DNA from: an uncultured Saprospirales bacterium
GTDB taxonomy: Bacteria; Bacteroidota; Bacteroidia; Chitinophagales; Saprospiraceae
Assembly (NCBI GenBank): GCA_913061325.1
Contig: CAJXUU010000009.1
Coordinates: forward strand, 1 to 41,418
Length of the DNA stretch: 41,418 nt
Reading direction: 5' to 3'
Shown in pieces: positions 16,574-24,479 of the stretch. The notes below the pieces were generated by a model. It worked only from the letters and a program-made list of their open reading frames with translations. It did not search any database and was not told the origin of the DNA. Both the position numbers and the translations under genes were made by a program. Positions within the stretch are counted from its first letter, which is position 1; each line of letters starts with the position of its first letter.

Positions 16574-17796
16574 AGCATTTTCAAAGAAACCCAACCCATT
16601 CCTGCAACTAAAAAAAATAATAAAGCCCAGAGCCACAGTTTATTATCGAAAAGTGGTTTTTCGATGTTGTCTTTTGAGACCGTACGGTGTGTTTCTGTTC
16701 CAAGTTTTATTGGATTGCCATGTAGCTCTATATCGTCTTTGAAATATTTCAAATCATAATTAGGGAAAGAAGCATCACCATTTCCATAACATAAGAACAA
16801 TTGATCCTTTTTTGTGAGTTTACTGTATATTGATTGTGTTCGATTTCTTAGCGTCACTGTACCTAAATCGAGCATTGGGTTATCATGATTTTCTATTGTA
16901 ATTCGGAATGTTTTTCCAAATCCGTCGTCAAAGTCAAAACGGGCATCTTGAAGTGAACTGAGCGTACCTTGATACAAAGAACGATAATGGTAATTCCATT
17001 TTTTGTCAATTAATGTACTATCGTGTAGGACTGTGATATTTATTGGTCGATAATAATCTCCTTTGCTATTTACATTCAGCTGAATTTGGTCCACTTGAAA
17101 GACTTCCGCCAAACTTATTTTTATTATTGATTCTTTGTTCTTTTTATCTGGTTCAATTAATTGACTATTTATGGGAACTTCACTGTATCTGTTATGTTCT
17201 GACTTTTCAAAATGAAAAGTTGCTTTACCAAATTTTACATCATCTTTACTTTTTATGGTTACTCGATAATATTCAAAGTTAGACTTAGGAAAGTATAGGG
17301 AAGTAAATCGATAGTCCCCATTTGGTCCTTTTATAGCCAGAATGCGATAATCATCCAAGATGGTAGACCATGATTTTTGGTCCGTACTTCCTTCTAATAT
17401 AACTTTCCAATCAAAATTCAAATTATCAAAATCGAGGAATATCTCGTTTATTATCTTTTTATCCTGCAGATGAAATGTATGGGATGGACCAATAGATCTC
17501 TTGGATTGATTCAATAGGTGAAATTCAACTTCGTAAGATTTAGATTTATTTATGGATGCATCAAAAATATACGGACACTCCAAGGTATCTGTTTTCGACA
17601 GCACTTGATAGATTCTAATATCTGATAGGTTACTTTTTGTTTTATTGTAAATATCCAAAGGCAGATCTATTCGCTGCCATTGCATGCTATCTGCCAATTC
17701 AGTGATTGGTCTCATGAATTTGTAATTATTCATCTGCCCAAATCCGAGCGTTTGAAAACAAAAAAGAAAAACGACTATTAGTTTAATGTTCTTCAT
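16549..17796 (-). CDS. DUF3999 family membrane-anchored protein
   Basis: Protein of 415 residues from the chosen ATG (signal peptide MKNIKLIVVFLFCFQTLGFG); other ATGs at 17808 and 17859 are possible. The periplasmic body is beta-rich, starting YKFMRPITELADSMQWQRID, with LPLDIYNKTKSNLSDIRIYQ as the DUF3999 signature and two discoidin-like halves (NEIFLDFDNLNFDWKVILEG; VFQVDQIQLNVNSKGDYYRP). A single C-terminal membrane segment (LWLWALLFFLVAGMGWVSL) leaves a short cytoplasmic tail. The start overlaps the end of the DUF2339 gene by 14 bases, pointing to translational coupling. DUF2339 and DUF3999 are neighbours in many bacteria and probably act together. Confidence 0.82.
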   Translation of the reverse strand: MKNIKLIVVFLFCFQTLGFGQMNNYKFMRPITELADSMQWQRIDLPLDIYNKTKSNLSDIRIYQVLSKTDTLECPYIFDASINKSKSYEVEFHLLNQSKRSIGPSHTFHLQDKKIINEIFLDFDNLNFDWKVILEGSTDQKSWSTILDDYRILAIKGPNGDYRFTSLYFPKSNFEYYRVTIKSKDDVKFGKATFHFEKSEHNRYSEVPINSQLIEPDKKNKESIIKISLAEVFQVDQIQLNVNSKGDYYRPINITVLHDSTLIDKKWNYHYRSLYQGTLSSLQDARFDFDDGFGKTFRITIENHDNPMLDLGTVTLRNRTQSIYSKLTKKDQLFLCYGNGDASFPNYDLKYFKDDIELHGNPIKLGTETHRTVSKDNIEKPLFDNKLWLWALLFFLVAGMGWVSLKMLRNDSIIK

Positions 17797-20167
17797 CTGT
17801 ATTGTCATCGATCGTGTATTTATTGTAAAGGAATGAAGTGCCCAAAAGCAAAATACCAAGAGCTACCAATACAATAGTTTTTGATATTGTACTCAAACTT
17901 GCTAGATCATAGAAAAACAACTTAACTATGGTAAGGGCAAATATAGCTATACCTAATAATCGAAGGTGCTTTTTATGTTTCCACATACCGAAAGCAATAA
18001 TTGAGGCACTATAAATACCCCATAAGATTGACAAACCGAGGCCATATTGGTTTCTACTTTCTGAGAAATCTAGCCAGTGAATCAATTCACTACTTAACAG
18101 CCACAACAATATTGATGCTAGCGTGACATCTATACTCATTTTTAAAAGACGAGTGTTCATGTTTTTCTTAGCGAATTTGTATAGTATCCAACATAAGCCA
18201 GAGAATACCGCTATGGATAGATACCTTATCCATATATAGTAGATTCCAATGTGATAGTAGTCAGTATTGGTTTGATCTATATAAGCTTTACGCAATTCAC
18301 TGATGTCAAAAAGTCCTCCAGTCAAGAATGTGAAGACCAATGCCAAAGATGATAAGATTACTACTATGTGTATGGTTCTATTATTTGCTTCTCGTGAATT
18401 AAATAACAATATTCCAGACATGAAAATTATTGAATATACCATCAGCCAGATATTACTCAAAGAGGATATGCTATAGTTTCTTATTATATTAAGCCGACGT
18501 TCACCACTTTTTGAAATTTCTTTAGTTGAATCTTCAAGATACTGGTCAAAAAAGTACTGTATCTCTTTGAAGAAGGTAAAATATAAGATTCCAAGGAATA
18601 ATATTGGCAAAGCCATTTTAGTGAATTTCAGGAACTCTGGATTTACCTTTGAATTTTCTAAATGCTCTGGTTTTCTTGCCATCCAATTAATGAATCCAGT
18701 AGATAAGATTGAGATCAATGAAGCTAGGAAAATCGAATTGATTATTGGGGTTATTTTAAAACCGTTGCTACCATATTGAACGATACGATAGCCAGCTTCC
18801 CAATCTTGAGCTAAACTGAAAGATGCGATTAGTATCAAGCCATAACAGATGTATTCGTAAAATGGGACATTTTTAGTCCTCCCAATCCAAAACAATAGGG
18901 CAGCCATGGCCATCCACATTATTGTAACATAGCCACCATCTAGTTGAACAGGAATAGCCATAGTTAAGAATACAAGTACTAAACCTATAACCAAGTAAAA
19001 TAAATTTTTATCAGATGACTTTTTAGTTTGTATCAGCTTGGCAACTCCAAAGTGGATAAAAGCATTTGTTACAGTGAAAATTCCAAGCCAGGAAGATCCA
19101 AATTTACTTGTGCTTAATAATGAGTAACCAACACCATAAAATATCATAGAATTAAACAACAAGACAATGATGTCTCCTATTTTGTATTTTACTAGGTTTT
19201 TTACTTTGTAAGTAATGAATATTGCATAAAACAATAAGAAGAATACTGTAGCAAAACCAAATGCTACTATAAAGTCTCTTGAGATTTCTGAAGAAAATGC
19301 ATACCAAAATAGATAGACTAACCATGTAAGCCCAAATGCATTGTAAAACAATATGGTCCATTGTTTTTTGAGGCTAATAAAGAATATTCCAATATTGATA
19401 ACGAGAAGATACCCAAAAAGGAAAACTGAATTACTAGAACCATCACTAAGTAAAAATGGTACAGCAATAGCACCAATTAATCCTATGTGAGCAATAACCT
19501 GCTTATTGTAGTTCAATGAAGCAATTACAGTAAATATCGTAAATATAGCCATCAACCCAAAGGCAACTAATTGATTGAATATATCATAAAAACTATAAGC
19601 AAAAAATGTAATAAAGTAGAAAATTGCCATTGCACCACTGACAAGTACTCCACTGTAATTAGTGTATTTATCTTTTAGTTTTATTCCAGTTATTAACAAG
19701 GAAGCTCCTGCGATATATCCCAGTATTATTCTCGTCAAAGGATTAATTAAATTATTCTCAATGGAATATTTTGCTCCTATAGCAACTCCTATTATTAATA
19801 TTAAGATACCGATTTTATTGATCAAGTTTTCGCCAATTAACTTTTCTATATCGATTTTCGGCTCGGATGTTTTTACTTGATAATTATGTATTTCTGATTT
19901 TGAGAAAGCTGTTCTCTCATTTGTTTCTTTCCTTTGCCTAGGGATATATTCAGTCAGTGTATCTGTAGAGAGATTAGGTGTGTCAGGAGGGTTTTTTTTG
20001 ACCTCATCTGTGTAATTTGTTTCTAATTTTTCTTGGTTATTTTTATATTGATCGGACTCATTTAGGATTTTTATTTCCCCCTTCAGTTTATCAATTACTT
20101 TTGACATGTCTCCATGCATTGTAAGTAATCTATCAAGTTTTTCATTTAATTCCTCTAAGCCACTCAT
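17783..20167 (-). CDS. DUF2339 family polytopic membrane protein
   Basis: Large integral membrane protein of 794 residues from the chosen ATG (MSGLEELNEKLDRL); an ATG 8 codons upstream is also possible. The cytoplasmic N-terminus begins with a coiled coil (about 1-45) and a charged, proline-containing linker. DUF2339 starts near EKLIGENLINKIGILILIIG followed by VAIGAKYSIENNLINPLTRI. Roughly 20 or more hydrophobic helices fill the rest, with AFGLMAIFTIFTVIASLNYN and YIWIRYLSIAVFSGLCWILY as examples. The function of the family is unknown; an envelope role is likely. The DUF3999 gene overlaps its 3' end. No promoter could be assigned. Confidence 0.85.
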   Translation of the reverse strand: MSGLEELNEKLDRLLTMHGDMSKVIDKLKGEIKILNESDQYKNNQEKLETNYTDEVKKNPPDTPNLSTDTLTEYIPRQRKETNERTAFSKSEIHNYQVKTSEPKIDIEKLIGENLINKIGILILIIGVAIGAKYSIENNLINPLTRIILGYIAGASLLITGIKLKDKYTNYSGVLVSGAMAIFYFITFFAYSFYDIFNQLVAFGLMAIFTIFTVIASLNYNKQVIAHIGLIGAIAVPFLLSDGSSNSVFLFGYLLVINIGIFFISLKKQWTILFYNAFGLTWLVYLFWYAFSSEISRDFIVAFGFATVFFLLFYAIFITYKVKNLVKYKIGDIIVLLFNSMIFYGVGYSLLSTSKFGSSWLGIFTVTNAFIHFGVAKLIQTKKSSDKNLFYLVIGLVLVFLTMAIPVQLDGGYVTIMWMAMAALLFWIGRTKNVPFYEYICYGLILIASFSLAQDWEAGYRIVQYGSNGFKITPIINSIFLASLISILSTGFINWMARKPEHLENSKVNPEFLKFTKMALPILFLGILYFTFFKEIQYFFDQYLEDSTKEISKSGERRLNIIRNYSISSLSNIWLMVYSIIFMSGILLFNSREANNRTIHIVVILSSLALVFTFLTGGLFDISELRKAYIDQTNTDYYHIGIYYIWIRYLSIAVFSGLCWILYKFAKKNMNTRLLKMSIDVTLASILLWLLSSELIHWLDFSESRNQYGLGLSILWGIYSASIIAFGMWKHKKHLRLLGIAIFALTIVKLFFYDLASLSTISKTIVLVALGILLLGTSFLYNKYTIDDNTDEEH

Positions 20168-20351
20168 AAAATTGGTTTGTCTGAATATCAAACATGTGGG
20201 ATGTTCAATATAATCGGTGGTATCTATTTTAAGAAAGTAATTTACCTCTTTTTTCTGAAATAGATAAATTCTTGCTTATTGCACAAAACGAAAGTGTGCA
20301 CTATGATGAAAGGAAGTTGTTAAAATGAAAATGAAGTGAAATTGGATATGC

Positions 20352-20401
20352 AAAAAATAAAAAGCTCCAAAATAAACACCGGGATATGTCTATTTTGGAG
20401 C
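20352..20401 (-). terminator. intrinsic terminator of the cytochrome gene
   Basis: An 11-bp perfect stem (GCTCCAAAATA at 20364-20374, TATTTTGGAGC at 20391-20401). On the minus strand it is followed by TTTTTATTTTTTG. It lies 16 bases after the cytochrome stop codon. Confidence 0.88.
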
Positions 20402-20416
20402 AATTGAAAGTTAAAA

Positions 20417-22285
20417 TTATAGCGACTTCATATACTCTATCAAAGCCCATTTGTCATCATCAACTAAGTCGGAACCATACGCATGACCAAGATTAGAATT
20501 GCCAGGCATTATGGTGCTATCCGATTTCATTACTTTAAAGACAGACGGTCCTGACATTATATCAAAGCCTACGTTAATATCATCAAAATCACGGCTTCCT
20601 ACATGGAACTCCTTTACCCTCTGTGCAGGTATTTGTAGTAATTCCCAAAGATTAGGTACAGATCCATTATGAAGATATGGTGCAGTAGCCCAAATACCAT
20701 TTAGCGGTCTTCCCTTATAAACTAATTTGTCTAAATCCATAGGGTCCGCTCCGGGACCAAGTGCACTGGGTACTGTTTTGGCATTTGTATCATCATCTTT
20801 GCTACTTTCTATTTCGTTACTTTTTTTCAAATGTTCCGTAATCATTTCTATTAGAGCCGACTTAGAAGCCTCGACTCCAGAATGTTTTCCTGGTGCTAAA
20901 CCCGCTTTTATAGCCTTGATTGGCCTCTTTAATACAACTCCAATAGCTCCATTTACTGGAATATCAATTGCAGCAGTTTTTATATCGAATGTATCTCCTA
21001 AAATAATATCTTGTTTTTGTCCTGCTAAGAAAAATGTTTTAGCTTGATAATTATGTGCGTTCCAAGCTGTTATCGGGTCTGTTCCGATTTCAGATAATAA
21101 TGTTTTATTTGAAACATATAGCTCCCCTTCTTGAGATCTTGACATTACCTTATGACAAGATTGACACTTATCAGCAAAGATAATAGATCCTTGTGCTACC
21201 AGGTCGGTATTTAATGGAGGTAATATATTTTCTGGCCATGCTGGAGATCGTAAATCCATAATCCATGATTCTAATTCTCCCAATCCTTTGAAATCTACAG
21301 TTGAAGAATAAGCTACATCAATACCTATCAGTTGTTGCCACCATGGAGCTTCATGGATGCTCAATCCACCAAATACACCAACGACTTCACCGACGTTTCT
21401 AGCAAGTGGACCTACGACGGGCGTATTCGCCGCCGAAGCATTCCATTGGACGACATCAGATTGATGTGTACCCCAAAGGAATGGGTAGGATACTGGTCCA
21501 GTTGGAAAGTTTTTATTAGCAAGTTTATTCAGACCAAAGGCAGTACCAGCATTCATGATATTTCCAAAAGCATCCAATCGACCATAACTTGTAAAGTCCG
21601 CTGGGTAATCCTGAGGAAGAGCATTTACTGCTTGCCTTTCCGCAGTATGATTTGCTTTTGCTTTTAATTTGGCTCTAAGATCTTCTGCAGTACTTTGATC
21701 GTATTTATCTTTCAAAATTCGCTGAGCAAAGCGATCAAATTTTGTGTCGTCCGTATGAGTGGTATGCAAAGATTTTACTATCTCACTATATAATCCAACG
21801 AAATTGGCAAGCGTAGGGGCACCTTCGACCAAAATATTTGATCCCTTATAATCTATTTGATTGGTATGACAACCGGCACATGTAAATCCCATTCCTCTTT
21901 CTTTAGTCTCTCTTGCTCTAGTTATTGCAAATCCGATTGGCAGGCCTGAGGGATTCTGCTTAGATGAAGCTTGCGGGAGATAACCTAGAGATTCCATAAA
22001 CTGTGCATTTCTTAATAACTTCTCATTATCAGATTGCTCTAACCAAGTAAACCAATCATAAGGCATTATTTCAGAGCCTTGACTTGTATACCAAAAATCA
22101 TTTCTAGTATCACCATTCCAGGCTTGAGGCAACTCAATTCGATTTGGAATTTCACCATCTTCAGGTACGACTACGATGTCGCTATCTCCATCAATGTAAT
22201 AATCTTCTTTTAGGGAAGTAAAATATGTATAGAGAATGAATGCGAAAATGATTATACCTACTAAGACTAAAATCTTGTTTTTCAT
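20417..22285 (-). CDS. RoxA-like dihaem c-type cytochrome
   Basis: Exported or membrane-anchored cytochrome c of 622 residues. Residues 7-22 form a hydrophobic N-terminal segment, a signal or anchor. There are two haem-binding motifs, CAGCH at 136-140 and CQSCH at 374-378. The C-terminal block YKGRPLNGIWATAPYLHNGS, then VPNLWELLQIPAQR, is typical of the RoxA/RoxB-like dihaem cytochromes (related to bacterial cytochrome c peroxidases). Known members oxidise polyisoprene or fatty acids, but most relatives in Bacteroidota have no known substrate. FTSYGRLDAFGNIMNAGTAF and GTHQSDVVQWNA are further conserved stretches. It is a single-gene transcript with its own terminator. Confidence 0.85.
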   Translation of the reverse strand: MKNKILVLVGIIIFAFILYTYFTSLKEDYYIDGDSDIVVVPEDGEIPNRIELPQAWNGDTRNDFWYTSQGSEIMPYDWFTWLEQSDNEKLLRNAQFMESLGYLPQASSKQNPSGLPIGFAITRARETKERGMGFTCAGCHTNQIDYKGSNILVEGAPTLANFVGLYSEIVKSLHTTHTDDTKFDRFAQRILKDKYDQSTAEDLRAKLKAKANHTAERQAVNALPQDYPADFTSYGRLDAFGNIMNAGTAFGLNKLANKNFPTGPVSYPFLWGTHQSDVVQWNASAANTPVVGPLARNVGEVVGVFGGLSIHEAPWWQQLIGIDVAYSSTVDFKGLGELESWIMDLRSPAWPENILPPLNTDLVAQGSIIFADKCQSCHKVMSRSQEGELYVSNKTLLSEIGTDPITAWNAHNYQAKTFFLAGQKQDIILGDTFDIKTAAIDIPVNGAIGVVLKRPIKAIKAGLAPGKHSGVEASKSALIEMITEHLKKSNEIESSKDDDTNAKTVPSALGPGADPMDLDKLVYKGRPLNGIWATAPYLHNGSVPNLWELLQIPAQRVKEFHVGSRDFDDINVGFDIMSGPSVFKVMKSDSTIMPGNSNLGHAYGSDLVDDDKWALIEYMKSL

Positions 22286-22673
22286 GTTTAGAAGTTTTGT
22301 GGTTGTAGAAATAAATATTTATGAGTTATCAAGATTCGGGAAGAGCACAAAGAAGAATATACAAAGACGTAATTGCTAAAGATGCAATGGAAAGAGAAAT
22401 CCGATCTAGTATTCATTTTGCACTGTTTGGGGTTGATAACACCTTAATATGATCCTAAAATAGATGAAATATTTTGGACGAAAAAGAAATGGTATGAAAT
22501 CAGGTATTTATACGGGTATAAAGATTGTGGTTAACTAATGGTAGTCCAGGCTGTGAAATCGTGATTTAGATTAAGGATTTGATTATATATTGTAATTACT
22601 TAGACCTATTTCAAGACCTAAATTTAGATTGTTATGCAGTTGGCAAAACATATTGAATGTGTTCTGTAAAACA
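22286..22673. other. intergenic region between cytochrome and TerC genes
   Basis: 388 bases with no supported gene. At 22501-22516 is CAGGTATTTATACGGG, a degenerate version of the palindrome at 9740-9755. A 43-codon open frame at 22321-22452 has no recognisable features. No terminator for the TerC gene and no clear cytochrome promoter were found. Confidence 0.5.
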
Positions 22674-23477
22674 TTACGTTTGTTGGTGACTGTCTCTTGC
22701 TTTTAGTAAGTTTTTCTGATATCTACCTTGAACTAAATCAATAAGCACCAGTACAATGATTACAAAGTAAAATGTGGTTTTACTCATAGGAGTTACTGGA
22801 TTCCCAAACAATTTGAGATGGGCAAGATGTCCACCTTCGGAAAGAAGCATAATCCCTACAATCAATAATATAAAAAGTCCAAGCACTTCGTACATTCTGT
22901 TTTTTTGAAGGAATTCAGAGACTTTATCAGCTAATACAATCATAAGGACTCCACCAGATATAATTGCGATTGACATAAGCACCATTTGGGCTTGGAATTC
23001 CATGCCACTTGTCAAGGCCATAGCACTCAAAATAGAGTCAAATGAGAATACTAAATTCATAACCACAATCCAGAAAATGATTTTTCCAACTGAGCTGCGG
23101 GCTGCGTCTGTTGCCGCATGTTCATCAAGATTCATCATATGCCAAATCTCCTTTATAGCTGTATACATGATAAATGCACCACCTAATAGGACGATTATGC
23201 TGTGAATATTGAAAGCAAATTCGATGATGTTATTGTCATGAAGACTAGCGAAAGGATCTTGGAAATATTGTATCAATGACATCAATACAAATAACAATAT
23301 GATTCTAAGAATAATGGCTAATCCGACACCTAGTTTCCTAACATAGCTTTGCCTTTCGGCAGGAGCTTTTTTTGATTCTAGCGAGATGTAAAGCAAATTG
23401 TCAAAGCCAAGAACTACTTGGAGTAAAACAAGCATTACAAGAGTAAACAAACTGTCGATAGTGAAAAGTCCTTCCAT
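22674..23477 (-). CDS. TerC family integral membrane protein
   Basis: Polytopic membrane protein of 267 residues with about seven to eight helices. TerC hallmarks are VVLGFDNLLYISLESKKAPA near residues 22-41, and FWIVVMNLVFSFDSILSAMA near 135-154, whose acidic residues inside helices are conserved across the family. AERQSYVRKLGVGLAIILRI is the usual cytosolic loop. Family members are linked to manganese or other metal efflux at secretion sites, or to tellurium resistance; which applies here is unknown. It stands alone. Confidence 0.9.
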   Translation of the reverse strand: MEGLFTIDSLFTLVMLVLLQVVLGFDNLLYISLESKKAPAERQSYVRKLGVGLAIILRIILLFVLMSLIQYFQDPFASLHDNNIIEFAFNIHSIIVLLGGAFIMYTAIKEIWHMMNLDEHAATDAARSSVGKIIFWIVVMNLVFSFDSILSAMALTSGMEFQAQMVLMSIAIISGGVLMIVLADKVSEFLQKNRMYEVLGLFILLIVGIMLLSEGGHLAHLKLFGNPVTPMSKTTFYFVIIVLVLIDLVQGRYQKNLLKARDSHQQT

Positions 23478-23734
23478 TGAATAAATATTGTCTTGTGTTA
23501 TAATTGAAAAGTAAAAGTAACATTCTTATACATTTCACAATGGCCACAATGACAAAATCGTCAAATAGAAAGTTTGCTATTTATGTGAAGGACTTTGGAT
23601 TATATTTTTTGACTAATTATATATTCTTATATTTATAATTAGGTAGCATTAATAAATTACCAAATTAATACTGATTACAAAGACTGTGAAGCCAATCATT
23701 TTTACTAATTATTTAACTAACAAAACACAGAACA

Positions 23735-24331
23735 ATGCAACACATTGAATTCCCAATTAATTTAAAATTTAAAATTGGAACATTAGCAAATGACTTCGTC
23801 GCTACAGACACTCGAGGTAGAACGATAGCCTATGTAAGACAAAAGATGTTCAAACTAAAAGAGAATATCCAAGTTTTTAGCAATGAGTCAAAGTCACAGC
23901 TTAACTACACAATAAAAGCTGATAGATGGTTAGATTTTTCAGCCGCTTATGCTTTTCATGATGAAAACGATAAAGTGTTTGGAAAGATAGCTAGGAAAGG
24001 GTGGAGGTCAATCTGGAAGGCGAAATATGATATTATTGATGAAGACAATAACTTGCAATATTCTGTGAGTGAAGAAAATGGGTGGATTAAGGTAATGGAT
24101 TCATTATTAGGAGAAATTCCAATTTTAAATATTTTCACTGGGTACTTATTCAACCCGTCATATCTTGTTGTGGATAGCAATAATAAGCCAATAGTTAGAT
24201 TGAAAAAGCAAGCTTCATTTTGGGGGAGAAGTTTTGAAATTGAGAAAGTAGGAAGCATGGATTCCGACGACGATGATCGAGTCTTACTTGGACTAATGAT
24301 GATGATATTGTTGGAAAGAAGGAGAGGGTAA
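23735..24331 (+). CDS. LURP-one-related / tubby-like fold protein
   Basis: Cytosolic or peripheral membrane protein of 198 residues. The pattern of short beta strands (FKIGTLANDFVATDTRGRTI, then AYVRQKMFKLKENIQVF; VFGKIARKGWRSIWKAKYDI; LQYSVSEENGWIKVMDSLLG; SYLVVDSNNKPIVRLKKQAS) is that of the LURP-one-related/scramblase-like barrel family. A hydrophobic turn (IPILNIFTGYLFNPSYLVV) occurs at about 127-145. The C-terminus is acidic then very hydrophobic and basic (DDDDRVLLGLMMMILLERRR), the usual tail helix of this fold. The function in bacteria is unknown. The next gene has its own promoter. Confidence 0.7.
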   Translation: MQHIEFPINLKFKIGTLANDFVATDTRGRTIAYVRQKMFKLKENIQVFSNESKSQLNYTIKADRWLDFSAAYAFHDENDKVFGKIARKGWRSIWKAKYDIIDEDNNLQYSVSEENGWIKVMDSLLGEIPILNIFTGYLFNPSYLVVDSNNKPIVRLKKQASFWGRSFEIEKVGSMDSDDDDRVLLGLMMMILLERRRG

Positions 24332-24399
24332 ATGATAAAATTAGTTGCTTGCAGGCTTAAACTAAGTCTTCCATTTTTTTTGCCAATGAATTAACAATA

Positions 24400-24430
24400 A
24401 TTGTGATATAGTATCATATTAATATTTTTG
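24400..24430 (+). promoter_or_regulatory. Bacteroidota-type promoter of the TonB receptor gene
   Basis: ATTG at 24400-24403, a 19-base spacer, and TATTTTTG at 24423-24430. This is nearly the full TTTG-N19-TAnnTTTG consensus. It lies 50 bases before the ATG. Confidence 0.7.
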
Positions 24431-24479
24431 TCATATATTACTTGCATTAACATGCATGAATAAATAAAAAAATCTAACT

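Noticed and set aside
22321-22452. 43-codon open frame on the plus strand upstream of the cytochrome gene
   Set aside because: No recognised motif, signal or promoter, and it overlaps the likely promoter area of the cytochrome gene; such a short frame is expected by chance.
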